The notes below the pieces were generated by a model, which was not told the origin of the DNA, did not search any database, and worked only from the letters and a program-made list of their open reading frames with translations. This document shows, one piece after another, positions 25,431 through 34,800 of a stretch of DNA of 64,000 nucleotides. This DNA comes from Draconibacterium aestuarii (lineage in GTDB: Bacteria > Bacteroidota > Bacteroidia > Bacteroidales > Prolixibacteraceae): positions 1 to 64,000 of the forward strand of contig JAPOHD010000064.1 of assembly GCA_026671195.1 (NCBI GenBank), in the 5' to 3' direction. The position numbers were made by a program, and so were the translations under genes. Numbering within the stretch: position 1 is the stretch's first letter; the number at the start of each line of letters is the position of its first letter.

Positions 25431-26297
25431 ATGAGTATCACCGTTGTATATACCATTGTCACTCTAGCAGTTATTGGAGCAGTCGCGGCTGTTATCCTTT
25501 ACTTTGTGGCACAGAAATTCAAAGTTCATGAAGATCCGCGTATCGACGAGGTAGACGAAGCACTTCCGGGTGCCAATTGCGGAGGTTGCGGATTTGCCGG
25601 CTGCCGGGCTTTTGCCGAAGCCTGTGTAAAAGCCAGCAACCTTAGCGACTTAAACTGCCCCGTGGGCGGCAACGACACCATGAACAGTGTTGCTTCCCTT
25701 CTGGGATTGGAGGCTGTTAAAAAAGATCCGCGCGTAGCATACATCCGTTGTAACGGAACCTGCGACAACCGGCCAAAAACCAGCAGTTTTGATGGAGCAA
25801 CAACCTGCGCCATTGCATCGTCGGTTTACAGTGGCGAAAGCGATTGTCAGTTTGGTTGCCTGGGATATGGCGATTGTGTTGACGCCTGCGATTTCGACGC
25901 CATCGACCTGCGTTCTGAACTGGGAGTGCCGCAAATTATCGACGACAAATGTGTGGCTTGCGGCGCCTGTGTGGATGCTTGTCCGAAAAGCCTTATTGAA
26001 CTGCGTAAAAAAATGCCTAAAAACCGAAAAGTGGTGGTTTCGTGCCGCAACCAGGACAAAGGTGGTGTAGCGCGTAAAGCTTGCAGCGTGGCATGTATTG
26101 GTTGCGGAAAATGTATGAAGGAATGTCCGTTTGATGCCATTACGGTTGAAAACAACCTGGCATTTATCGACTCCGACAAATGTAAATTGTGCCGCAAATG
26201 TGTTGCAGTTTGCCCTACAAACGCCATTATTGAGGAAAACTTTCCCCCCAGGAAAGTAAAACCTGAAGTAAAAACAGAAATTGAACCAGCAAAATAA
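25431..26297 (+). CDS. rnfB: Rnf complex subunit B (ferredoxin-type)
   Basis: RnfB takes electrons from ferredoxin into the Rnf complex, which pumps Na+ or H+ while reducing NAD+. This 288-residue protein has an N-terminal membrane helix (about 5-27). A Fe-S domain follows, with ALPGANCGGCGFAGCRAFA near residues 44-62, and then a Cys-rich C-terminal region with several 4Fe-4S motifs: CLGYGDCVDAC, CVACGACVDACP, CIGCGKCMKECP and CKLCRKCVAVCP. A large number of clusters is characteristic of Bacteroidota and Clostridia Rnf. Order in the operon is rseC-rnfB-C-D-G-E-A. Confidence 0.96.
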   Translation: MSITVVYTIVTLAVIGAVAAVILYFVAQKFKVHEDPRIDEVDEALPGANCGGCGFAGCRAFAEACVKASNLSDLNCPVGGNDTMNSVASLLGLEAVKKDPRVAYIRCNGTCDNRPKTSSFDGATTCAIASSVYSGESDCQFGCLGYGDCVDACDFDAIDLRSELGVPQIIDDKCVACGACVDACPKSLIELRKKMPKNRKVVVSCRNQDKGGVARKACSVACIGCGKCMKECPFDAITVENNLAFIDSDKCKLCRKCVAVCPTNAIIEENFPPRKVKPEVKTEIEPAK

Positions 26298-26303
26298 TTC
26301 AGG

Positions 26304-27635
26304 ATGTTAAAAACGTTCAAAATTGGCGGAGTACATCCTCCCGAAAATAAATTATCGAAAGATAAAAAGATAGAAGTACTGCCACTTCCAAAAACTGTAT
26401 TTATTCCGGTAGCTCAGCACATTGGTGCCCCTGCTACTCCGGTTGTAAAACGTGGCGACGAGGTTAAAGTGGGCCAGGTAATTGCCCAAAGCAGTAGTTT
26501 TGTTTCAACCAACATTCACTCCTCCGTATCGGGGAAAGTGAAAAAAGTTGATTTTGCAGCCGACAGCTCGGGCTACCCGAAACAAGGTATTTTTATTGAT
26601 GTGGAAGGCGACGAGTGGGTGGAACAAATCGATCGTTCGAATGATCTGGTAAAAGAAATTTCAATCGACGGTCCTGAAATTATTAAAAAGATTCAGGAAG
26701 CCGGTATTGTAGGTTTGGGCGGAGCAACTTTCCCAACCCATGTAAAACTGGTTCCGCCTAAAGGGATGAAAGCCGAAGTGCTTTTAATAAACGGTGTGGA
26801 ATGCGAACCTTACCTCACTTCCGATCATCGTTTGATGCTGGAAAAAACCGAAGAAATTCTGGTTGGAATTCAGCTTTTAATGAAGGCCATGAATGTTGAC
26901 AAAGCCGTAATTGGTATTGAAAACAACAAACCCGATGCCATTAAACTTCTTATCCAGAAGTGTAAAAGCTACAATGGAATTCGTGTTCAGGCATTAAAAG
27001 TGCAATATCCGCAGGGTGGTGAAAAACAATTGATCAACGCGGTTACCGGCAAAGAAGTTCCGTCGGGCGGTTTGCCCATTGCTGTTGGAGCAGTGGTAAG
27101 CAACGTAGGTACAGCTTTTGCGGTGTACGAAGCCATTCAGAAAAACAAACCCCTGATTGAGCGCGTGGTAACCATTACCGGGAAAGGCGTTGAAAAACCT
27201 TCGAATTTTATGGTTCGTATCGGTACAGCAACTTCCGAATTGGTTGAGGCAGCAGGCGGTGTACCCGAAAATACGGGTAAAATTATCAGCGGTGGCCCAA
27301 TGATGGGACGTGCCATCCGTACTTTGGATGTTCCGGTCACAAAAGGTACTTCCGGTATTCTTCTGATGAAAAATGAAGAAGCCAATCGTGGAGAATGTAT
27401 CAGCTGTATTCGCTGCTCGCGCTGTACTGCGGTTTGTCCGATGGGACTGGAACCCTACTTGCTGATGACCTTGGGCGAAAAACAAATTTTCGACCGTGCC
27501 GAAAACGAACGAATTATGGATTGTATTGAATGTGGCTCGTGCAGTTACACCTGTCCATCAAACCGTCCCCTACTCGATTATATTCGTTTTGGGAAAGGAA
27601 AAGTTGGAGCAATAATGCGTTCTAGAAAAAAATAA
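26304..27635 (+). CDS. rnfC: Rnf complex subunit C (NADH-binding)
   Basis: RnfC is the peripheral subunit that carries FMN and contacts NAD(H). This 443-residue protein has the N-terminal RnfC barrel sandwich (GGVHPPENKLSK, then HIGAPATPVVKRGDEVKVGQ). The nucleotide-binding fold contains GIVGLGGATFPTHVKL and INGVECEPYLTSDHRLML. Near the C-terminus two 4Fe-4S motifs are seen: CISCIRCSRCTAVCP and CIECGSCSYTCPS. It begins 6 nt after rnfB. After its stop a repeat element of 82 bp separates it from rnfD. Confidence 0.96.
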   Translation: MLKTFKIGGVHPPENKLSKDKKIEVLPLPKTVFIPVAQHIGAPATPVVKRGDEVKVGQVIAQSSSFVSTNIHSSVSGKVKKVDFAADSSGYPKQGIFIDVEGDEWVEQIDRSNDLVKEISIDGPEIIKKIQEAGIVGLGGATFPTHVKLVPPKGMKAEVLLINGVECEPYLTSDHRLMLEKTEEILVGIQLLMKAMNVDKAVIGIENNKPDAIKLLIQKCKSYNGIRVQALKVQYPQGGEKQLINAVTGKEVPSGGLPIAVGAVVSNVGTAFAVYEAIQKNKPLIERVVTITGKGVEKPSNFMVRIGTATSELVEAAGGVPENTGKIISGGPMMGRAIRTLDVPVTKGTSGILLMKNEEANRGECISCIRCSRCTAVCPMGLEPYLLMTLGEKQIFDRAENERIMDCIECGSCSYTCPSNRPLLDYIRFGKGKVGAIMRSRKK

Positions 27636-27649
27636 ACAATCAAATTACC

Positions 27650-27731
27650 TGTCATTTCGAAGACGCAAGAGGAGAAATATCTACCATTTTGTTACAGATT
27701 TCTCTCCGTCAGCCGACGGATCGAAATGACA
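27650..27731. repeat. TGTCATTTCGA-type palindromic repeat inside the rnf operon
   Basis: The element starts TGTCATTTCGA and ends with the inverted TCGAAATGACA, 82 bp apart, with a partly paired interior (GGAGAAATATCT against AGATTTCTC). Other copies in this window lie at 48692-48773, 50146-50216 and 53472-53605. The interior piece GTTACAGATTTCTCTCCGTC is closely shared with 53472-53513. These are dispersed mini-palindromes in the phylum, probably transcribed here as part of the rnf mRNA. Confidence 0.8.
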
Positions 27732-27763
27732 AGAAAGTAAAGAATAAAACAAACAACTGCATA

Positions 27764-28741
27764 ATGAGTAATTTATTAACAGTTTCGCCGTCGCCGCATG
27801 TTCATTCAAGCGACTCAACCCAGAAAATTATGTACAGGGTTGTATACGCGATGATTCCTGCAATGGCCTGGGGAATTTTCATGTTCGGTTTCGACGCCAT
27901 ACGCGTGGGATTAATAGCAATAATTTCATGCCTTGCTTTTGAATACCTTATTCAAAAATACCTGATGAAGGTAAAACCAACGGTAACCGATGGTTCTGCA
28001 TTAATTACCGGAATACTTCTGGCATTTAACGTTCCGTCAAACATTCCGTGGTGGATAATTGTAATTGGAGCGATGGCTGCCATGGGAATTGGCAAACTTT
28101 CGTTTGGCGGATTGGGAGCAAACATTTTTAATCCGGCATTGGTTGGAAGGGTTTTCCTTTTGATCTCTTTCCCGGTACAAATGACATCGTGGCCCGTTAA
28201 CCGGCTTGCCGAAGTTGACACCGTAACATCGGCAACTCCGCTTGGTTTAATTAAAGAAGGAATTTCCAACGGTATTCCGGTTTCACAAATTCAGGGCCTG
28301 CCACAAATAAGTGATATGTTCCTGGGAATAGGCGGTGGTTCGTTGGGTGAGATTTCAGCCTTATTACTGATCCTTGGCGGACTTTACATGATTTGGAAAA
28401 AAGTAATTACCTGGCAAATTCCGGTTTCGATACTTTTAACAGTACTTGTAGTTTCCGGTGCATTCTGGATGGTAAATCCCGAAATTTATGTAAACCCGGT
28501 TATCCATTTGTTTACCGGAGGTTTAATGCTGGGGGCAATATTTATGGCAACCGATATGGTTACATCACCCATGTCGCCCAAAGGACAAATCATTTACGGA
28601 ATCGGTATTGGATTGATTACCATCAGCATTCGTATGTTTGGCGCTTACCCCGAAGGAATATCGTTTGCAATACTGATTATGAACGCAGCAACTCCTTTGC
28701 TGAACATGTATATTAAACCTAAACGATTCGGAGGAAAATAG
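27764..28741 (+). CDS. rnfD: Rnf complex subunit D
   Basis: RnfD is a membrane subunit of the ion-pumping core with a covalently bound FMN. With the ATG at 27764 the protein has about 325 residues and starts SNLLTVSPSPHVHS, the classical N-terminus; an upstream in-frame extension from 27689 lies in repeat DNA and is rejected. Several membrane helices are seen, including NRLAEVDTVTSATPLGLIK in a loop. Thr158 in SATP is the expected flavinylation site. FTGGLMLGAIFMATDMVTSP is another conserved segment. The protein ends 2 nt before rnfG. Confidence 0.95.
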   Translation: MSNLLTVSPSPHVHSSDSTQKIMYRVVYAMIPAMAWGIFMFGFDAIRVGLIAIISCLAFEYLIQKYLMKVKPTVTDGSALITGILLAFNVPSNIPWWIIVIGAMAAMGIGKLSFGGLGANIFNPALVGRVFLLISFPVQMTSWPVNRLAEVDTVTSATPLGLIKEGISNGIPVSQIQGLPQISDMFLGIGGGSLGEISALLLILGGLYMIWKKVITWQIPVSILLTVLVVSGAFWMVNPEIYVNPVIHLFTGGLMLGAIFMATDMVTSPMSPKGQIIYGIGIGLITISIRMFGAYPEGISFAILIMNAATPLLNMYIKPKRFGGK

Positions 28742-28743
28742 AG

Positions 28744-29334
28744 ATGGCAAAAAGAGAATCGAATTTTATAAATATGGTGCTTACTCTGGTACTGGTTACC
28801 GGAATTGCAGCTGCAGTGCTTGGCTTTGTTTACGATGCCACAAAAGGACCAATCGAAGCTGCAAAACTGAAAGCACAAACAGAAGCAATCACCCAGGTTC
28901 TTCCTGAATTTGAAGAACTGGGCGAATCATTCAAAACCCTAGCTGAGGCAGGTGGAGACAGTTTGGAGTTTTTCCCTGCGTACAAAGGCGGCGAGCTGGT
29001 TGGAACGGCTATAAAAACCTACACAAAAAAAGGATTTAGCGGTTTTATTTCAATTATGGCCGGTATCGATAAAAACGGGAATTTTTCAGGCTACTCGGTT
29101 TTAGAACATGCCGAGACACCGGGTTTAGGATCGAAAATGGCAGAATGGTTTAAAAACACCGATCCGGCAAAAAGCAAGCAGAATGTAATTGGCAAAAATC
29201 CGGGATCAACAAAATTTGCCGTATCAAAAGATGGAGGCGATATTGATGCAATAACTGCTTCAACCATTACATCGCGCGCTTTTCTGGATGCGCTGAACCG
29301 TGCATATGATTCGTATAAAAACAACAGTAAATAA
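28744..29334 (+). CDS. rnfG: Rnf complex subunit G
   Basis: RnfG is a single-helix subunit whose periplasmic domain carries a covalent FMN. The protein has 196 residues with one membrane helix (about 10-30) and an FMN-binding domain. The flavinylation motif is DAITASTITSRA, in which Thr174 takes the place of the usual Thr of SGATxTS. ISIMAGIDKNGNFSGYSV and EHAETPGLG are the other family signatures. It is tightly packed with rnfD (2 nt) and rnfE (6 nt). Confidence 0.95.
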   Translation: MAKRESNFINMVLTLVLVTGIAAAVLGFVYDATKGPIEAAKLKAQTEAITQVLPEFEELGESFKTLAEAGGDSLEFFPAYKGGELVGTAIKTYTKKGFSGFISIMAGIDKNGNFSGYSVLEHAETPGLGSKMAEWFKNTDPAKSKQNVIGKNPGSTKFAVSKDGGDIDAITASTITSRAFLDALNRAYDSYKNNSK

Positions 29335-29340
29335 GAGGTC

Positions 29341-29925
29341 ATGAATCAACTAAATAATTTTACAAAAGGATTTCTTAAAGAGAACCCTGTATTTGTTCTG
29401 CTTTTAGGAATGTGTCCTACTTTAGGCGTTACCTCATCGGCAATTAACGGCCTCGGAATGGGTTTGGCAACAACCTTTGTTTTGTTCATGTCGAATATCG
29501 TAATCTCTATCGTAAAAGGATTTATCCCCGATAAAGTACGTATCCCAAGTTTTATTGTAATTATTGCGGCTTTTGTAACTGTAGTTCAGTTGGCTATGCA
29601 AGCCTACCTGCCATCGCTGTATAAAAGTCTCGGACTATTTATTCCGTTGATTGTTGTTAACTGTATTGTTTTGGGCCGTGCCGAAGCATTTGCATCGAAA
29701 AACAATGTGGTTTCATCGGCTATCGATGGTTTAGGCATTGGACTTGGATTTAGTTTTGCCCTGGTTCTGCTCGGTGGAATTCGTGAAATTCTGGGAAGTG
29801 GTAAAATTTTCGACATCACCATTTATCACGAAAATTACGTGACACTGCTGTTTGTTCTTTCACCCGGTGCATTTATCGTTTTGGGTTATTTAATAGCTAT
29901 AATTAACCGCATTCAAAAAAAATAG
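29341..29925 (+). CDS. rnfE: Rnf complex subunit E
   Basis: RnfE is a membrane core subunit that pairs with RnfA. The 194-residue protein has about six hydrophobic helices. [21 protein letters not shown] near the start and [21 protein letters not shown] in the middle are diagnostic, as is [20 protein letters not shown]. The conserved Cys of CPTLGVT and NCIVLGRA probably ligate an Fe-S cluster shared with RnfA. The RBS AGGAGG lies before the next gene. Confidence 0.95.
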   Translation: MNQLNNFTKGFLKENPVFVLLLGMCPTLGVTSSAINGLGMGLATTFVLFMSNIVISIVKGFIPDKVRIPSFIVIIAAFVTVVQLAMQAYLPSLYKSLGLFIPLIVVNCIVLGRAEAFASKNNVVSSAIDGLGIGLGFSFALVLLGGIREILGSGKIFDITIYHENYVTLLFVLSPGAFIVLGYLIAIINRIQKK

Positions 29926-29936
29926 GAGGAGTTTAA

Positions 29937-30509
29937 ATGAACTATCTTGTAATTGTAATAGGTGCCATATTAGTCAACAACATTGTTTTAATGCAATTCC
30001 TTGGAATCTGCCCGTTTTTGGGAGTTTCCAAAAAGGTTTCTACCGGGATTGGTATGACAGGTGCCGTTGCCTTTGTAATGATTTTGGCAACCATTGTGAC
30101 CTACCTTATTCAGAATTATATTCTCGATAAATTTGGTTTGGGGTATTTACAAACCATTGTATTTATCCTGATCATTGCCGCCCTGGTGCAAATGGTTGAA
30201 ATTATACTCAAAAAAGTAAGTCCTCCGCTGTATCAGGCTTTGGGTATATTTTTACCGCTTATTACTACCAACTGCGCCATTTTAGGTGTAGCAATTCTTA
30301 CCATTCAAAAAGAATTTAATCTTTTGGAAGGTGTGGTTTTTGCAACCTCAAATGCCATTGGTTTTGGGCTGGCATTAATCATCTTTTCAGGAATTCGCGA
30401 ACACCTCGATTTGCAGGATGTGCCAAAAGGATTAAAAGGTACGCCAATTGCTTTAATTGCTGCCGGAATTCTGGCAATGGCATTTATGGGATTCTCGGGT
30501 TTAGTTTAA
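29937..30509 (+). CDS. rnfA: Rnf complex subunit A
   Basis: RnfA is the partner of RnfE in the membrane core. This 190-residue protein has about six helices. NNIVLMQFLGICPFLGVSKK at residues 14-33 and GIFLPLITTNCAILGVAI are diagnostic, with Cys in ICPFLG and NCAILG mirroring RnfE. It ends with GTPIALIAAGILAMAFMGFSGLV. Its start follows an unusually clear Shine-Dalgarno sequence, AGGAGG at 29924-29929, rare in this phylum. It is the last rnf gene; no strong terminator follows. Confidence 0.95.
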   Translation: MNYLVIVIGAILVNNIVLMQFLGICPFLGVSKKVSTGIGMTGAVAFVMILATIVTYLIQNYILDKFGLGYLQTIVFILIIAALVQMVEIILKKVSPPLYQALGIFLPLITTNCAILGVAILTIQKEFNLLEGVVFATSNAIGFGLALIIFSGIREHLDLQDVPKGLKGTPIALIAAGILAMAFMGFSGLV

Positions 30510-30585
30510 AATTAAGCCTACATTAATGATTTGACATTTTTCAAACATCTTTAAAATCAATCAACTATAACTAGCAATTAATTTA

Positions 30586-30593
30586 TAAATTTG
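30586..30593 (+). promoter_or_regulatory. Possible -7 element for the AAA ATPase gene
   Basis: TAAATTTG, followed by CTAT, matches TAnnTTTG. It lies 62 nt before the TTG start. No -33 element at the ideal distance, so confidence is low. Confidence 0.35.
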
Positions 30594-30654
30594 CTATGTG
30601 TACTTAGCAAACAAAAGAATACGCCCGATTCAACAATCTAAAAATAAGTAAGTA

Positions 30655-31836
30655 TTGGAATTTTTTCAGCAGAACCATAGATCACTTTTAAAAAGTCAGA
30701 AAGATACTATCAAACGTGAGTTGATGAATAGTGTCGACTGGAATCAACGAATGATTTGTATCAAAGGATTTCGTGGAGTTGGGAAAACTACATTTTTACT
30801 CGATTTTATTAAAGAAAAGTATTCTGACAGCAACGATGCACTTTATTTAAACCTCAATAATTTTTATTTCACCAAACGGAAAATCAGTTCGTTTGCCGAT
30901 GAATTTGTAAAACGAGGTGGAAAAATACTGATACTCGACCAGATACAAAAATATCCGGATTGGTCGGAAGACCTGCGCAAATGTTACGACGAGCTGCCGG
31001 AATTAAAAATAATATTCACGTCGTCGCCAGTGCTGCGAATTGGCGAAGGAAATCCCGATTTAGAAGGTATTGCCAGTATTAAACACCTCGAAGGTTTATC
31101 GTTCAGAGAATACCTGAACCACCAGACTGGAAGCAATTTCAAAGCCTACTCCTTCGGGGAAATAGTTAAAAACCATGTGGCAATTGCCAAAGAAATAATA
31201 GCGGAAGTACGTCCGCTGGCCTATTTCGACGATTACCTGAAACACGGGTATTTTCCGTATTATATGGACGACCCGAATTTCTACATTAACAAATTGCTGA
31301 AGAATGTAAATCTGGCATTGGAAATAGATGTTCCATACATTAACCAGATTGAATTTAAATATCTTACAAAACTTAGAAAACTGTTGCACATTATTGCATC
31401 GGAAACGCCTTTTACACCAAATGTTAGTAAATTAGCAAGTTCGGTAGAAACATCGCGTGCAACAATTATGAATTACCTGAAATACCTGAAGAATGCCAGA
31501 CTGATAAACCTGCTTTATGAGAATGGTGACGGAGATGACGACCAGATGAAAAAACCGGATAAAGTGTACATGCAAAATACAAATTTTCTGCATGCTATTG
31601 CTCCGAATAATAACGACAAAAGTACGATTCGTCAAACGTTTTTTTATAACCAGGTAGGTTATGTATGTAAACTGGCCAAATCACCAATTGCAGATTTTTG
31701 TATTGATGGAAAATACAGATTTAATGTTGGCGGAAGAAAACTGGAGCCGGTAAAAGATATTTATGCAGCATCAGATGTTATCGAAGTTGGAGAAGGAAAT
31801 AAAATTCCACTCTGGCTTTTTGGATTTTTGTATTAG
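30655..31836 (+). CDS. AAA-family ATPase with DUF4143-like C-terminus
   Basis: This 393-residue protein is a P-loop ATPase of the kind annotated as AAA_14/DUF4143. Walker A is GFRGVGKTTFLLDF (residues about 39-52), Walker B is KILILDQIQKYP (about 90-101). The region SSVETSRATIMNYLKYLKNA at about 263-282 is a winged helix, and the rest is a nuclease-like or DUF4143 fold. Their function is not settled; some act in defence or conflict. The start is TTG (30655); the next Met (30724) would remove conserved sequence. It sits between rnf and por as an unrelated insertion. Confidence 0.85.
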   Translation: MEFFQQNHRSLLKSQKDTIKRELMNSVDWNQRMICIKGFRGVGKTTFLLDFIKEKYSDSNDALYLNLNNFYFTKRKISSFADEFVKRGGKILILDQIQKYPDWSEDLRKCYDELPELKIIFTSSPVLRIGEGNPDLEGIASIKHLEGLSFREYLNHQTGSNFKAYSFGEIVKNHVAIAKEIIAEVRPLAYFDDYLKHGYFPYYMDDPNFYINKLLKNVNLALEIDVPYINQIEFKYLTKLRKLLHIIASETPFTPNVSKLASSVETSRATIMNYLKYLKNARLINLLYENGDGDDDQMKKPDKVYMQNTNFLHAIAPNNNDKSTIRQTFFYNQVGYVCKLAKSPIADFCIDGKYRFNVGGRKLEPVKDIYAASDVIEVGEGNKIPLWLFGFLY

Positions 31837-31875
31837 AAAAATCAAGAATAAAATCAATACTAAAAAAGAATAGAG

Positions 31876-34800
31876 ATGGCAAAAGAAAAAAAATTCATCA
31901 CATGTGACGGTAATTATGCGGCAGCGCATATGAGTTACATGTTTAGTGAAGTGGCCTGTATCTACCCAATTACTCCTTCATCTACAATGGCGGAATATGT
32001 TGACGAGTGGGCGGCTTTTGGAAAGAAAAACATGTTTGGACGCCCAGTGCGTTTGGCAGAAATGCAAAGTGAAGGTGGTGCTGCTGGTGCAGTTCACGGT
32101 GCTTTGCAGGCAGGTGCTTTAACTTCAACATACACTGCATCGCAGGGATTGTTGTTAATGATTCCTAACATGTACAAAATTGCTGGGGAGTTACTTCCAA
32201 CTGTTTTCCATGTAAGTGCACGTGCACTGGCAGGACACGCACTATCAATTTTTGGCGACCACAGTGATATTTATGCTGCACGCCAAACTGGTTTTGCAAT
32301 GTTGGGTGCAGGTTCTGTTCAGGAAGAAATGGATTTAGCAGGTGTTGCTCATTTGGCAACACTTAAATCAAGAGTTCCATTCTTAGCATTCTTCGATGGA
32401 TTCCGTACTTCGCACGAGGTACAAAAAATCGAATCAATCGAATTGGAAGATATGCTGCCATTGATAGACCAGGATGCCATCCAGGATTTCCGTAACAGGG
32501 CATTAAACCCTGAGAATCCTGTAACTCGCGGTACTGCTCAGAACCCTGATATTTTCTTCCAGGCCAAAGAGTCAGCCAATAAATTTTACGATGCAGTTCC
32601 TGATATCGTAGCCGATTACATGGATCAAATCAGCGAATTAACCGGTAGAAAATACCGCCCGTTCACTTATTATGGTGCACCCGATGCTGAAAATATTATT
32701 ATTGCCATGGGTTCGGTAACCGAAACCATTAAAGAAACCATTGATTACTTAACTTCTCAAGGTAAAAAAGTAGGGTTAATATCGGTTCACTTGTTCCGTC
32801 CATTCTCTGCAAAACACTTTGTTGAAGCACTTCCTGATACAGTAAAACGTATTGCTGTTCTTGACCGTGCTGCCGAGCCGGGATCAACCGGGGAGCCACT
32901 GTTCCTTGACATCCAGTCGCAATTCTACGGAAAAGAAAATGCACCCGTTATTGTTGGTGGTCGCTACGGTTTAGGTTCGAAAGACACTACTCCATCACAA
33001 ATTATGTCGGTATACGAAAACCTTGAAATGAACGAGCCAAAAGGTAACTTCACAATTGGTATCGTTGACGATGTAACTTTCAAATCGCTTCCGTTAAAAG
33101 AAGAAATCGACATGACTCCAAAAGGAACTTACCAGGCTAAATTCTACGGTTTGGGTTCTGATGGTACTGTTGGTGCAAACAAAAACTCAATCAAGATTAT
33201 TGGTGATGCAACCGATAAATCTTGCCAGGGATATTTCGAATACGACTCGAAAAAATCGGGTGGTTTCACTTGTTCACACCTTCGTTTTGGTGATAAACAA
33301 ATTCGCTCAACTTACCTGGTAACTACACCCGACTTTGTAGCTTGCCACGTTCCTGCCTATCTGAACATGTACGATGTTCTGAAAGGATTGAAAAAAGGAG
33401 GTTCTTTCTTGCTCAACTCTATATGGGATGAAGAAGAAACCAAAAACCACTTGCCTGATTCAATGAAAAAATATTTGGCTGAAAACGAAATTAATTTCTA
33501 CATCATTAACGGTACTAAGTTGGGTGAAGAGATTGGTTTGGGAACCCGGACGAATACAATCATGCAGTCGGCTTTCTTTAAAATTACTGAAGTAATTCCT
33601 TACGAAATGGCCGTTGACCAGATGAAAACTGCCATTGTAAAATCGTATGGTAAAAAAGGGGAACACATTGTAAACATGAACTACGCTGCTGTTGACGCAG
33701 GTGGTAAAAATGTGGTAAAAGTTGAAGTACCTGCAGAATGGAAAGACATTGTTGTTACCAAAGCAGATACTGACGCTGACCGTCCTGAATACATTAAAAA
33801 CGTTGTTGACGTAATTAACGGCCAACGCGGTAACGATCTTCCTGTTTCTACTTTCGTTGGATCAGAAAATGGTGAGTTTCCACTAGGAACTGCTGCTTTC
33901 GAAAAACGTGGTATTGCGGTAAACGTTCCTGAATGGCAAGCAGACAACTGTATCCAGTGTAACCAATGTGCATATGTTTGTCCTCACGCTGCTATTCGTC
34001 CGTTCTTAATGACTGAAGAAGAAGTTGAAGCTGCTCCGGCCGGAACAGAAGTAAAAACAGCAACTCCTTCAAAAGTATTTGGCGGATTAAACTTCAGAAT
34101 GCAGGTATCAGTACTTGACTGTACAGGATGCGGTAACTGTGCCGATGTATGTCCTTCGAAAGAGAAATCATTAATAATGAAACCTCTTGGAACGCAGCAA
34201 GCTGAAGTGGACCGTTGGAACTACATGGACAAAAAAGTTTCTGTAAAAGAAACTATTGTTGACAAAACCAAATCGGTTAAAAACTCACAGTTTGCTCAAC
34301 CACTTTTCGAATTCTCAGGAGCTTGTGCAGGTTGTGGCGAAACTCCATATATTAAATTAATTACTCAGCTTTTCGGTGAGCGTATGATGGTGGCTAATGC
34401 TACAGGTTGTTCTTCAATCTATGGTGGTTCAGCTCCTTCAACTCCTTACTGTAAACACAAAGAGTCAGGTCACGGTCCGGCATGGGCCAACTCACTGTTC
34501 GAAGACAACGCCGAATACGGTTTTGGTTTCTCTGAAGGTGTTTCTGCTCATCGTGCACGTATTGCTGATATTATGACTACTGCCCTTTCAAACGGTGCTT
34601 CTGATGCAGAAAAAGAAGTATTTTCTGAATGGCTGGAGAAAAAAGACAATGCCGACGGTTCAGTTGTTGCTTCGAAAAAAGTACTTGACGTTATCGAAGG
34701 TAGCGACAGCCAGTACGCAACAGACATCCTATCGTTGAAACAATACCTGATTAAAAAATCGATTTGGGTATTTGGTGGCGACGGATGGGCTTATGATATC

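Noticed and set aside
27689-27763. N-terminal extension of RnfD
   Set aside because: It is translated from the palindromic repeat element; the true start SNLLTVSPSPH follows.
29341-30509. NqrD/NqrE instead of RnfE/RnfA
   Set aside because: The families are similar, but the operon has RnfB and RnfC with ferredoxin-type Cys motifs and no NqrF or NqrA.
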